Origin: Prolixibacteraceae bacterium
Lineage (GTDB): Bacteria > Bacteroidota > Bacteroidia > Bacteroidales > Prolixibacteraceae
DNA length: 64,000 nt
NCBI GenBank assembly: GCA_003506435.1
Contig: DOAQ01000024.1
Coordinates: 1 to 64,000 of the forward strand
Direction: 5' to 3'
Shown: in pieces, positions 43,093-51,809 of the stretch
How positions within the stretch are numbered: position 1 is the first letter of the stretch
Layout of the letters: every line of letters starts with the position of its first letter
Made by a program: the position numbers and the translations under genes
Notes under the pieces: model-generated
The model's database searches: none
What the model was told of the DNA's origin: nothing
Seen by the model: the letters and a program-made list of their open reading frames with translations, nothing else

Positions 43093-45069
43093 TCAATCAT
43101 TCACCAACGGCAAAAAGCCAAATTGTTCGGAATATTGGATCATTTGTGTGGTAAAATCGGTTGCTTCCGTAATCTTCACATCAGTGATTTCCCCTTTTCC
43201 ATTCGTTACCAACTCGTATTCCGGATTTAAAAAGCCCGCGTATGGGGCAATGTCCAGTTTTTTAAAGCGTTCCAGAATTTCACGGTGAAGGTTGCGGTCA
43301 ACTTTTACACTGTAATTTTCGACAAGCTGTTGAGCCGCAACAAAATCGCCTTCCGATTTGATCCGCTGAATTTCGTGTAACAACTCGCCAAACAGTTCGC
43401 GCAGCCGTTCGTAATTACGGATTACAATATAGGTTTTGCCTTCTTTCTGAATGAACTCGGATACGTTTTCCTTTTTCCCTGTTTCATACGCCCATCGGGC
43501 GATCAACTGTCGGTTGCGCATGTGCGATTCTTCCAAGTCTTTTCCTGGTTCAATTCGGGTGAGTTGGGTCAGCAGGCCGTTTCTCAGGTACAAATCGTAT
43601 TCTGCTTTGCCCGCTTCAAGAGAAGGAATCAGCCCGAGTTCGATCATTTTTTTATCCATTATATAATAAAGAGCGAACAAGTCGGCGCGTGTTTCTTCAA
43701 TAGTGGAATAGTAGCTTTTCAGGTCTTCCGGTTTCACTCCTTCATTCATCTTTCCCGAGCCATGACCGAGGCACTCGTGCAAATCGGTATGCAGGTTCCC
43801 GGCCAGATAACCGTAGCCTTTTGCCCGATCAATTTCTTCCTGCGAAGCGGCAAATTCTTCCAGCATACCGTTGTTCATCGAATCGAGAAAATATGAATGG
43901 GTGATATTTTCGATGGTTACCGATTTGGAACCGTACTGTTCCCTGATCCACTCCGAATTGGGCAAATTGATACCAATCGGAGTTGCCGGATGACAATCGC
44001 CGCCCAGCATCGCCACATTGATCACTTTGGCGCTCACCCCTTTTACTTCTTCTTTTCTGAACTTTGGAGCAACCGGCGAATGATTTTCAAACCACTGGGC
44101 ATTTTGGCTGAGAATATCGGCGCGAATGCTGGCTTCGTGGTCTTTATAATTCACGATCGATTCCCAACTACCTTTTATTCCCAGCGGGTCGCCGTAAACT
44201 TCAATGAACCCGTTAGTGAAATCAACCTGGCCTTCCAGTTCCTGAAGCCACAGAATATTGTATTCATCGAATTTCCGGAGATCGCCCGTTCGGTAATAAT
44301 CAATTAAAACGGAAATGTATTTTTTCTGTTTTTTGTTTTCTGCATAATTTTTTGCCTTTTCCAGATAAAAAATAATCTGCAGGATAGCTTCTCCGTACAA
44401 TCCATCTGCTTTCCATACTTTTTCCTGAAGTTGACCGTCTTCTTTTACTAAGGTAGAATTCAGACCAAACGAAACCGGTTGTTTTCCATTCAAATCGCGT
44501 TGCCGGTTGTAAAATTCTTCTGCTTCGTGCTGCGTCATGCCACGATAATAATTATTGGCCGATGTGCTAAGCAAATCTTTTCCGGCATCGAGGCACACCC
44601 GTTTCGTTTCTTTTTCCGGATTGAAAATGATTTCCTTTATCAGCGAAATCACTTCTTCTGCATTCTTTTCTCCGGAAGAAAAATTACTCCAGTCGCTGTT
44701 GGCTGTCAACTCATCAAAATAATCGGCGGCAAAATCGGGTTGAAATTTTTCGGTCGAATAATGGTGGTGGATTCCATTCGAGAACCAAACACGTTTCAGA
44801 TAGATTTCAAAGTCTGAAAAATTTGCTGTTTGGCGGCCTCCTTTGTACGTTTTGTATATGGTTTCGAGTACGGCTCTAATTCGAAGGTTGTAACGGTTGT
44901 TTTGATCCCACAAAATGTCGCGTCCGCATTTTGCTGCCTGTGCCAAATAATAAATGTATAATTTCTGATTTTCCGGAAGTTTATCGAACCCCGGCACATC
45001 GTAGCGGAGAATCTTTACATCGGCAAATTTCTCCACAAAAACGCTGTTCCTATTTTGCATGTATTTCAT
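43093..45069 (-). CDS. Dipeptidyl peptidase III (M49 metallopeptidase)
   Basis: 658 residues from the ATG at 45069 (MKYMQNRNSVFVEKF); a start at 45060 is also possible, and the longer frame upstream overlaps trmH. The M49 zinc site is complete: H431-E-C-L-G-H436 (LHECLGHGSGKMNEG) and the second Glu in IEETRADLFALYY (about 458). Removes dipeptides from the N-terminus of oligopeptides; Bacteroides DPP III is cytosolic and this form has no signal peptide. It overlaps the end of the trmH gene by 20 bp, so the two are translated from one message. Confidence 0.94.
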   Translation of the reverse strand: MKYMQNRNSVFVEKFADVKILRYDVPGFDKLPENQKLYIYYLAQAAKCGRDILWDQNNRYNLRIRAVLETIYKTYKGGRQTANFSDFEIYLKRVWFSNGIHHHYSTEKFQPDFAADYFDELTANSDWSNFSSGEKNAEEVISLIKEIIFNPEKETKRVCLDAGKDLLSTSANNYYRGMTQHEAEEFYNRQRDLNGKQPVSFGLNSTLVKEDGQLQEKVWKADGLYGEAILQIIFYLEKAKNYAENKKQKKYISVLIDYYRTGDLRKFDEYNILWLQELEGQVDFTNGFIEVYGDPLGIKGSWESIVNYKDHEASIRADILSQNAQWFENHSPVAPKFRKEEVKGVSAKVINVAMLGGDCHPATPIGINLPNSEWIREQYGSKSVTIENITHSYFLDSMNNGMLEEFAASQEEIDRAKGYGYLAGNLHTDLHECLGHGSGKMNEGVKPEDLKSYYSTIEETRADLFALYYIMDKKMIELGLIPSLEAGKAEYDLYLRNGLLTQLTRIEPGKDLEESHMRNRQLIARWAYETGKKENVSEFIQKEGKTYIVIRNYERLRELFGELLHEIQRIKSEGDFVAAQQLVENYSVKVDRNLHREILERFKKLDIAPYAGFLNPEYELVTNGKGEITDVKITEATDFTTQMIQYSEQFGFLPLVND

Positions 45070-45727
45070 AAAATTTCTTTTCCAACAAATCCGACTGCCT
45101 GATTGTTTTGCGCAACCAGTGAAGCAAAGCCTGATCGCGCTCGGCAGCATTCAGCTTCCAGTTTATTCCCGATTCGGTTTTCATGCGCAAAGTAAGATGG
45201 TGCATGATAATTGCCGCCGAAACCGAAATATTCAGGCTTTCGGTAAACCCGTACATCGGGATTTTCAGAAATTCGTCGGCTTCCTTTTTAATGGTATCGG
45301 AAACCCCTGTAAGCTCGGTCCCGAATACCAGTGCGGCTTTCCCTTTATGTAAATCGAATTTTTCAAGGTTCACATCGCTGCGATGCGGACTGGTTACAAT
45401 GATACGGTATCCTTCACTTTTCAGGCTGCGGATTGCATTCCGACAGTTTTCCGAATCATCGCAGTACCTTTTTAGGTTGAGCCATTTTGAAGCTCCCATG
45501 GCAACCTCGCGGTCAACCGTGAAATTATTGCGGTTCTCTATTATATGTATGTCCTGAATACCGAAACAATCGGCCGACCGCAAAACTGCACTTGCATTTT
45601 GCGGCTGGAAAATATCTTCCAAAACAATTGTCAGATAGCGGGTTCGGTTTTCGAGATTGTTGTAAAACAACTGCAAACGGTCGTCGTTCACAAATTGCGA
45701 TAAATATTCAATTAACTGTTTGTCCAT
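45050..45727 (-). CDS. trmH: TrmH-type SpoU family RNA 2'-O-methyltransferase
   Basis: 225 residues from the ATG at 45727 (MDKQLIEYLSQFVNDDR); the frame continues 20 codons upstream through the HU terminator and must not be translated. SPOUT motifs: LTIVLEDIFQPQNASAVLRSADCFGIQDIHIIE (motif 1, Asn and Arg in place), LVFGTELTGVSD (motif 2) and IPMYGFTESLNISVSAAIIMHHL (motif 3, the SAM-binding knot). The S-K-W pattern in GASKWLNLK fits TrmH (tRNA Gm18) rather than RlmB. A neighbouring DPP III start lies inside its last codons. Confidence 0.9.
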   Translation of the reverse strand: MDKQLIEYLSQFVNDDRLQLFYNNLENRTRYLTIVLEDIFQPQNASAVLRSADCFGIQDIHIIENRNNFTVDREVAMGASKWLNLKRYCDDSENCRNAIRSLKSEGYRIIVTSPHRSDVNLEKFDLHKGKAALVFGTELTGVSDTIKKEADEFLKIPMYGFTESLNISVSAAIIMHHLTLRMKTESGINWKLNAAERDQALLHWLRKTIRQSDLLEKKFYEIHAK

Positions 45728-45750
45728 TCTGCAAAAATAGTAATGAAAAT

Positions 45751-45782
45751 AAAAAGGGGGGCAACATAAAAGCGCCCCCCTT
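45751..45782 (-). terminator. Intrinsic terminator after the HU gene (minus strand)
   Basis: Read on the minus strand, AAGGGGGGC pairs with GCCCCCCTT (plus coordinates 45774-45782 and 45754-45762) around an 11-nt loop and is followed by TTTATTTT. It lies 20 bp after the HU stop and separates HU from trmH. Confidence 0.8.
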
Positions 45783-45802
45783 CTCAATTTCTTAAGTGTC
45801 GA

Positions 45803-46072
45803 CTAAATACTGTCAGATAATTCAGCACCTGGTTTGAATTTAACCACTTTCTTTTGAGGAATCTCGATAGGAGAGCCTGATTGTGGGTTTCTGCCAGTTC
45901 TGGCACTACGAGTAGCAACAGCAAACGATCCGAAACCGATCAATGCAACACGATCGCCGTTTTTAAGGGCATCAGTAGTAGCTTCTACAAAAGCGTCGAG
46001 GGCTTTTTTTGCGTCGGCTTTAGTCAATCCTGCTTTTTCAGCAATGGCGTCAATTAATTGAGCTTTGTTCAT
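45803..46072 (-). CDS. hup: HU family DNA-binding protein
   Basis: 89 residues, the family's usual length. Dimerising helices (MNKAQLIDAIAEKAGLTKADAKKALDAFVEATTDAL), the beta-arm region with GFGSFAVATRSARTGRNPQSGSPIEIP (Pro of the DNA-intercalating tip in RNPQSG), and a basic end VVKFKPGAELSDSI. Nucleoid protein that bends DNA and aids replication and recombination. Monocistronic; followed by a G/C-rich terminator. Confidence 0.97.
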   Translation of the reverse strand: MNKAQLIDAIAEKAGLTKADAKKALDAFVEATTDALKNGDRVALIGFGSFAVATRSARTGRNPQSGSPIEIPQKKVVKFKPGAELSDSI

Positions 46073-46294
46073 AAGTAAACATGTTTAGGGTTTAAAAAAT
46101 AAACTGAAATATATAATATAGTCCATTCTCTTTCATCTGAAATCATTCTTTAAAAATCTCTAAAGTATTAGTAAAATCAATGGTTTTAAGACGAACGATT
46201 TTATGCCTTACTAAATTCTTAAATAAGATTCAAAAATGCAACCCCTGCACCCTTTTTTTTTGAAATATTACTTTCTTTTTTTTTCACAATAATT

Positions 46295-46324
46295 TTTGGG
46301 TTCTGGAAAATTATTCTACTTTTG
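46295..46324 (+). promoter_or_regulatory. Promoter for tRNA-Ser
   Basis: Minus-33 TTTG (46295-46298) and minus-7 TACTTTTG (46317-46324), spacer 18 bp, ending 11 bp before the mature tRNA 5' base. Matches the Bacteroidota TTTG/TAnnTTTG consensus well. Confidence 0.6.
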
Positions 46325-46335
46325 CCACCGCTTGA

Positions 46336-46422
46336 GGAGAGATGGCAGAGTGGTCGATCGCGGCGGTCTTGAAAACCGTTGACCGTGAGAGCGGTCCGGG
46401 GGTTCGAATCCCTCTCTCTCCG
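46336..46422 (+). tRNA. tRNA-Ser (anticodon TGA)
   Basis: 87 nt including the discriminator G at 46422. Acceptor stem GGAGAGA (46336-46342) pairs with TCTCTCC (46415-46421). Anticodon loop CTTGAAA gives TGA. The long variable arm (ACCGTGAGAGCGGT) identifies a class II serine tRNA, and GGTTCGAATCC is the T loop. CCA is not encoded. Confidence 0.95.
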
Positions 46423-46431
46423 CACAAATAA

Positions 46432-46463
46432 AGGCCTGAGATTCAATATCATCGGGTCTTTTT
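46432..46463 (+). terminator. Intrinsic terminator after tRNA-Ser
   Basis: AGGCCTGA (46432-46439) pairs with TCGGGTCT (46452-46459), two wobble pairs, followed by TTTTT. Confidence 0.6.
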
Positions 46464-46808
46464 GCTTGTAGAGATGCCCGTTCGTTTTAGCGTTTTGTTT
46501 TGCAGAAAAATTGGGCTAGCAGGCAGAGAATAAAGCAATGGATGATAGGCATCAGAAAGGTATAATAAAGAAAATTTTCGCCCGAAAATATTCTTAAAAT
46601 GTTGTTTTGTGAGAAGTTATCAACAGTGAAATCTATTTAAAACTGTAAATTAAAGGAGTATTTTTCTTTTAAAGTAATAACGCAACGGCGTATTTTGCTT
46701 TAAAGTCATGTGAAATGCAAAAGAAACCGAGATCTTAGGATGTGTCGTTTTGTGATATTTACTCTTAAATATAGATGTTAGCAAGAGGGTATTGCTTCCA
46801 GAATATTT
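46464..46808. other. Gene-free gap between tRNA-Ser and PUL2
   Basis: 345 bp, AT-rich. No ORF of note, no tRNA 3'-end copy, no integrase remnant and no clear terminator for the incoming PUL2 transcript were seen. Confidence 0.5.
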
Positions 46809-48212
46809 TTATTTTTTTAATTCAAATATCCCTAAGTCCGGCGCTTTTCCATAAAACGGAAACCCAACATCAATTCCTTTATCAATAACAATACTGTTGG
46901 AGGAGGGTCTGAGAAAGTTTACATCCGGTAAATTTCCATTCGCTTTTCTCGGGCCATCAATTCCTGTCATATCCACAGAAGTAAAATCTGCATCGGAAAT
47001 AGTTATCCCATTCCACGAATTGTTGGTATTAACTGATTCGGCTGTTAAAAGAGCCTTCGGATTATTATTTTTATAGTTTATATTATTTATAAACGTATTC
47101 TTCAAATTGAATTTACTCATGTAATAACCTACCCCCACATTCTTGTATGCAAAATTGTTATAAAATTCCATTTTAGCATCCGCATCGTTTTGATCAAAGC
47201 CCATTCCTTTATTATTATAGGCTAAACAATGTGATGTATATCTTTTTGTAACATCTTCATAAGCTACGGTAGTTTCTCCATATTTGAAACCCATCCCATC
47301 ACCATGATCCAAACCATTGTTGAACGACCAACAACTGTCTAGCTTTACAATGCCATCTGTTTGCCACATATCAATCCCGTCATCAGAATTTTCAGAAAAT
47401 CTGCATCCTGTTATCGTATTAACCGTTCCTTTTAAAGCAGAAATATGTATACCATCAGCATTCCCTCCATGATAATCAGCGCCTGTTGTTGAGCTGACTG
47501 TATATGGATCGTAATTTTTATAGAAGTCAGAGTTTTTCACTATATTTTCAGTCGATGTTCCGGCAATACCACAACCGGGGCCTCCAATATCATGGATTTT
47601 TATGTTCTCAATGATATTATAACTGGAATTTGAAATGGCCAATCCGACATGATCGGTTCCTCTTTTTGTAGATGTATTATATATCTGATATACGTTTTTA
47701 ATTTCAATTCCTTTAATATGCCAGTAATTTGAATTCATAAGCCTTAATCCTACTACTCCACTGGCTGTTATCAAATCTTTGCAATCAAGAACTGGGGTCT
47801 CTCCGGGATAGGCCCACATCCGGATATACTTACCCGGGTTACCACTTTTCCCAGCCAAGTAACAAGCAGCATAGTTACTTCTGGTTCCTTTATAATAGAT
47901 ACCTCCCCTTAAATAAACCAAATCGCCGGGCTTAACGACAGAAACAATCTTGTCCCAGCTTTTAAACGGTTTATCGATTGTTCCCGGATTTGAATCGCTT
48001 CCGTCCGGGGCAACATAGTAATTTGCTTTTTCTATGACAAGCACTGGCGGATCAACAGGTTTAGGTTCAGGAGGAGATACACTTTCTCTTTTGCACCCAA
48101 TTAAAAAAACTAATACTATTACGAAGGACACATACATGATCAGGTAATTGTTGCTTTTTTTCGGTTGGCGGTATGGCCGGAAATTATTTTTTATCATCAT
48201 ATTGAAAAACAT
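46809..48212 (-). CDS. PL9-like pectate lyase, right-handed beta-helix lipoprotein (copy 1)
   Basis: 467 residues from the ATG at 48212; ATGs at 48200 and 48197 are alternatives. Lipoprotein signal (VIVLVFLIGC, Cys40), then a flexible P-rich linker (PPEPKPVDPP) and a parallel beta-helix. PL9-type marks: YHGGNADGIH (about 247-256), NSDDGIDMW (Asp277, Asp278, Asp281, calcium binding in PelL) and GDGMGFKYG with Lys310, which matches the catalytic Lys in the GFKLGG motif of PL9. Expected to cleave polygalacturonate or rhamnogalacturonan backbones by beta-elimination at the cell surface. A close paralogue lies on the other side of the GH27 gene. The start overlaps the GH27 stop by up to 29 bp, so translation is coupled. 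Confidence 0.85.
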   Translation of the reverse strand: MFFNMMIKNNFRPYRQPKKSNNYLIMYVSFVIVLVFLIGCKRESVSPPEPKPVDPPVLVIEKANYYVAPDGSDSNPGTIDKPFKSWDKIVSVVKPGDLVYLRGGIYYKGTRSNYAACYLAGKSGNPGKYIRMWAYPGETPVLDCKDLITASGVVGLRLMNSNYWHIKGIEIKNVYQIYNTSTKRGTDHVGLAISNSSYNIIENIKIHDIGGPGCGIAGTSTENIVKNSDFYKNYDPYTVSSTTGADYHGGNADGIHISALKGTVNTITGCRFSENSDDGIDMWQTDGIVKLDSCWSFNNGLDHGDGMGFKYGETTVAYEDVTKRYTSHCLAYNNKGMGFDQNDADAKMEFYNNFAYKNVGVGYYMSKFNLKNTFINNINYKNNNPKALLTAESVNTNNSWNGITISDADFTSVDMTGIDGPRKANGNLPDVNFLRPSSNSIVIDKGIDVGFPFYGKAPDLGIFELKK

Positions 48213-49428
48213 TATAGGGTAACGATTTGCCTTTTATTTTAAGAACTACAACTCCGTGCGGAGGAACTTCTTTTGAAATCTCTGAGTTATTAGAAATTTC
48301 AGATATTGCTTTACTCCACAAATCTTTTGCGGTATATCCCTTTGCTGAATCAATGCCAACCGATTCTAACCTGAAAGTGATTGATTGTGTTTCATTTGTT
48401 CTGTTTAGCAGGGCAACAGCCACTTCACCGCTCATGGTTGAATCCACTGGTTTGCCCCATACTTCCAGTTCACCGTGGTCGGCCAATCGTCTGGCCTGAT
48501 AAACAAATTTACTTTGGTTCAAGGCGATTATATCTTCATTTGTAATAACACCGCGCGTCTGTTCCGACATTTGGGTCAGGTCGTTTCCCAGCAGCAATGG
48601 GGAGTGCATTATGCACCACATGGTGAAATGTGTTTTATCTTCTTCATAAGTCATTCCGCGGCCAACCTGAAGCATATCCATATCATTGTAATGCCCGCAG
48701 GAACAATACCTCCATAAATCAGCATTGAGGTCAATAATTTTAAGGATGGATTCAAATTTATTACTAATATCACCCGATATTCTCCACGAATCGGCTACCT
48801 GTGTTACCCATTTCCCGGGGAATTGCCAACGGCATACATTATAGATGACAGATGGTTTAATTTTCCTTGCAATTTGTCCAATCTCTGTATAGCGGGTTTG
48901 TTCGTCCAGCCCCAGCCAGTTACCGCCACACCAATCCACTTTAATAAAATCAAAATCCCATTCTTTAAGAAATAATTGCAAATCTTGTTCATCATGGCCA
49001 TATAGCCCCATTCCTACGCCAATGGTATCTTTGTCATAATACGACGCACAGGTATTAATTCCTGCATCAGAATAGATGCCTGCATTCAATCCTTTTGAAT
49101 GAATATAATCTGCAATATTTTTCATTCCACAAGGAAACCTCTCCTCATGAGATTGTATTTCTCCATTCGCATTTCTTCCTCCAAAATATCCATCATCAAT
49201 ATTTATAAACGTATAACCTGCATCCTTTAGATTCAGGTTCACCATTGCATCTGCCTGGGATTTAATTATTTTCTCATTTATATTTACTCTGTAATTATTC
49301 CAGCTTGCCCATCCCATCAGAGGTGGTCTAAATTCTAATTCTGAATTTTTATGACAAGATTTTGATTTGGGTTTAAATGAAGCAATCAGAAGGATCAGCA
49401 GTAGTAAGGATAATGTTTTCTTTATCAT
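48184..49428 (-). CDS. GH27 alpha-galactosidase-type glycoside hydrolase
   Basis: 414 residues with a signal peptide (about 1-20). PPLMGWASWNNYRVNINE opens the GH27 barrel; nucleophile Asp165 in DFIKVDWCGG and acid/base Asp220 in ADSWRISGDI are both present. GHYNDMDMLQVG and a C-terminal beta-sandwich (about 325-400) complete the fold. GH27 includes alpha-galactosidases, alpha-N-acetylgalactosaminidases and beta-L-arabinopyranosidases; the last is plausible in a pectin locus. It sits between two PL9-like lyase genes with a 25-bp gap upstream and overlap downstream. Confidence 0.92.
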   Translation of the reverse strand: MIKKTLSLLLLILLIASFKPKSKSCHKNSELEFRPPLMGWASWNNYRVNINEKIIKSQADAMVNLNLKDAGYTFINIDDGYFGGRNANGEIQSHEERFPCGMKNIADYIHSKGLNAGIYSDAGINTCASYYDKDTIGVGMGLYGHDEQDLQLFLKEWDFDFIKVDWCGGNWLGLDEQTRYTEIGQIARKIKPSVIYNVCRWQFPGKWVTQVADSWRISGDISNKFESILKIIDLNADLWRYCSCGHYNDMDMLQVGRGMTYEEDKTHFTMWCIMHSPLLLGNDLTQMSEQTRGVITNEDIIALNQSKFVYQARRLADHGELEVWGKPVDSTMSGEVAVALLNRTNETQSITFRLESVGIDSAKGYTAKDLWSKAISEISNNSEISKEVPPHGVVVLKIKGKSLPYNVFQYDDKK

Positions 49429-49453
49429 ATCTGTTTATTCTTTTAAGGTGATA

Positions 49454-50803
49454 TTATTTTTTTAATTCAAATAAACCTATATCCGGCGCTTTCCCATAGA
49501 ATGGGAACCCAACATCAATACCTTTGTCAACGAAATTGCCGTTGAGAGAGGGAATAAGGAACCCGACATCCGGTAAATTTCCATTGGCTTTTCTGGGACC
49601 ATCAATACCTGTCATGTTGATAGAAGAGAAATCGGAATCAGAAATCGTTATTCCATTCCACGAATTATTGGTATTAATTGATTCGGCAGTAATAAGAGCC
49701 TCGTAGGGGTCTCCATTCATGTAACTGATATTATTCTGAAATGTATTCTTCAGGTTAAACTTGCTCATATAGTAAGCTTTACCTCCATTTTTGTAGGCGA
49801 AATTATTATAGAACACCATTTTTACATCGGCATTATTCTGATCGAAACCACCATTTTTATTATTATACGCTAAACAATGGGTTGTAATCCGCTTTGTAAT
49901 GTCTTCATAAGGTTCTAATGTCCGGCCATATTTAAAGCCATTCCCGTCTCCCATGTCATACCCATTGTTAAACGCCCAGCAGCTATCAATGATCATGGTA
50001 CCTTCATTCTCCCATAAATCCAGTCCATCATCCGAATTATGGTAGAGTCTGCAACCCTTCAGTGTATTTGTTGATCCTTTATAAGCCCTTAGCTGCGCAC
50101 CGTCGGCATTTCCACCGTGATATTCCTTGCCTTCACCACTAATAGTATATGGATCATAGTTGTTATAAAAATCACAGTTTTTTATTAGGTTGTTGGTAGA
50201 GGCCTGGCCCATTCCCATTCCCATTCCCTGATTGTCATGTGATGTTACATTTTCAATTATATTATTGTTGGCGTTTATTAAACCTATTCCCCGGGCTACA
50301 GTACTAACATTTTTAGCTGCATCGTATCCTTGAGGGAAATTTTTTATTTCGATACCTTTAATGTGCCAGTAGTCACCGGAAATTAAAACCCCGTAACCGC
50401 TAACTTTATTCATTGTACTACAATCCAATACCGGTTTTTCGCCCGGATAGGCCCAAATCCGGATATAATTTCCCGGAGTACCGCTTTTCCCTACAAAATA
50501 ACATGCATTCGAGCCACTCAGACCACTTTTGTAGTAGGTACCTCCCCGTAAATAAACCAAATCGCCGGGCTTGATAATTTTTATAATCTTGTCCCAGTTC
50601 TTAAATGGCTTGTCTATCGTTCCGGGGTTTGCATCATTTCCATCCGGGGCAACGTAATAATTTGCTTTTTCTATGACAAGCACCGGAGGATCAACAGGGT
50701 CAGGATCAGGAGGAGTTATATCTTCTTTCTTACACCCAATGAAAAAAATTAATGCTATAAATAAAGATACACACGTAATCATGTAATTATTTTGTCTTCT
50801 CAT
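49454..50803 (-). CDS. PL9-like pectate lyase, right-handed beta-helix lipoprotein (copy 2)
   Basis: 449 residues from the ATG at 50803 (MRRQNNYMITCVSLF); longer starts enter the preceding gene's end. Lipobox FFIGC with Cys24. Same layout and markers as the copy at 46809: YHGGNADGAQ, NSDDGLDLW and GDGNGFKYG (catalytic-type Lys). C-terminal blocks GIDGPRKANGNLPDV and KGIDVGFPFYGKAPD are shared nearly word for word with the other copy. The main differences are in loops around 145-200 (numbering of this copy), which border the substrate groove, so the pair may differ in preference. Confidence 0.85.
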   Translation of the reverse strand: MRRQNNYMITCVSLFIALIFFIGCKKEDITPPDPDPVDPPVLVIEKANYYVAPDGNDANPGTIDKPFKNWDKIIKIIKPGDLVYLRGGTYYKSGLSGSNACYFVGKSGTPGNYIRIWAYPGEKPVLDCSTMNKVSGYGVLISGDYWHIKGIEIKNFPQGYDAAKNVSTVARGIGLINANNNIIENVTSHDNQGMGMGMGQASTNNLIKNCDFYNNYDPYTISGEGKEYHGGNADGAQLRAYKGSTNTLKGCRLYHNSDDGLDLWENEGTMIIDSCWAFNNGYDMGDGNGFKYGRTLEPYEDITKRITTHCLAYNNKNGGFDQNNADVKMVFYNNFAYKNGGKAYYMSKFNLKNTFQNNISYMNGDPYEALITAESINTNNSWNGITISDSDFSSINMTGIDGPRKANGNLPDVGFLIPSLNGNFVDKGIDVGFPFYGKAPDIGLFELKK

Positions 50804-50888
50804 ATTTGATTTTTTGATTGTTAAGGTATTTTGCATAGTATACTTGGACTCTTTCAACTTGAAAAGTTCTGGTTCATACCAGAGATTC

Positions 50889-51800
50889 TTACCTGACAAC
50901 CTTCCGTGCCACCTTTTTCAGGTATCCGGCAAACTCAGGCGATACCCCTTTGGGGACATATTCAACTTTCGTTGGTGGTTCCCCGAAAAGAAAGGAATAC
51001 CATACCAAGGCGCCCAGATAACACCCTGATTCGTTGGCATGGTGCGAATCGAACTTAAACTGCTTTTCGTTGTTCCACGAATAGCCAACATGTAATGAAT
51101 TGCTCTGTACAGGCAGGTTCGGGTAAGCCGGGTTGCTGTAATCAAATTCCGGATCAGGCTTGAATTTCCATTTTTTTGATGAACTGACTTTCCAAAATGC
51201 ATCGCCAACCGGGATCACTCCGATCCCCAGTTCGGAGGCTACCCGGTGGTATGCCTCCCTCGATTTTTCCCACATTTCCTTTTCATTTTTACAGTACTGC
51301 CCCTTTGTTATTTGGCTGAAATCTTTCGAGTCGGAACGATAGGCCCAGGTTTGGTGCACCACAACTCTTGCCTCTGGCTGCATGGTTTTGACCAGGTTAT
51401 ACAGCTTCCGCACATAAGGCATATAGGTAGTGGAATCGGCTGAATGAAACGAATATTGCTGAATGGTTACAATGTCCCATTTCCCTTCACTTAAAATCAT
51501 CTGTAACGATTTTCCCTTGTATGGTTTCCCTGCCGGGTCATCAGTCTTTGTTTCTGCCAGTTCAGCCAAATCCCAGTGCTTTTTGAGCGAACAACCGCCA
51601 ATTTCGGCCCGGCCAATCAGCAACGGATGGCCGCCTTCCTTTGCAATTTGGGGAAGATGGCGCGCTGCATTCTGCGAAAAACTGTTCCCGATCAGAAGTA
51701 GCCGAAGGGTGTCGGGGGTGTTTGTGTTTTGACCTGCGGAAAACAGGACAACCAGAATGAAGAATCCGGCCAGTATGTATTTTAGTTGCTTTTTTACCAT
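50889..51800 (-). CDS. DUF4886 SGNH-like secreted hydrolase
   Basis: 303 residues with a signal peptide (cleaved about residue 24). SGNH-type block I: LLLIGNSFSQNAARHLPQIA (Ser catalytic). Gly and Asn blocks are likely in EIGGCSLKKHW and VTIQQYSFHS; a C-terminal DSHHANESGCYLGALVWY supplies the Asp-His pair. DUF4886 members are probable carbohydrate esterases; activity not proven for this one. Its gene starts 9 bp after the GH29 stop, and a PL9-like gene follows after 85 bp. Confidence 0.82.
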   Translation of the reverse strand: MVKKQLKYILAGFFILVVLFSAGQNTNTPDTLRLLLIGNSFSQNAARHLPQIAKEGGHPLLIGRAEIGGCSLKKHWDLAELAETKTDDPAGKPYKGKSLQMILSEGKWDIVTIQQYSFHSADSTTYMPYVRKLYNLVKTMQPEARVVVHQTWAYRSDSKDFSQITKGQYCKNEKEMWEKSREAYHRVASELGIGVIPVGDAFWKVSSSKKWKFKPDPEFDYSNPAYPNLPVQSNSLHVGYSWNNEKQFKFDSHHANESGCYLGALVWYSFLFGEPPTKVEYVPKGVSPEFAGYLKKVARKVVR

Positions 51801-51809
51801 TCCGCTTTT

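Noticed and set aside
45728..45787. Upstream extension of trmH (MRRGALLCCPP...)
   Set aside because: It would be encoded by the HU terminator hairpin; the ATG at 45727 matches the family start.
46219..46452. 77-residue minus-strand ORF over tRNA-Ser
   Set aside because: It is the antisense translation of the tRNA and its flanks, a well-known false gene call.
46336..46808. Integrative element attached at tRNA-Ser
   Set aside because: No integrase, no repeated tRNA 3' end and no mobility genes in the window; only the neighbourhood suggests it.
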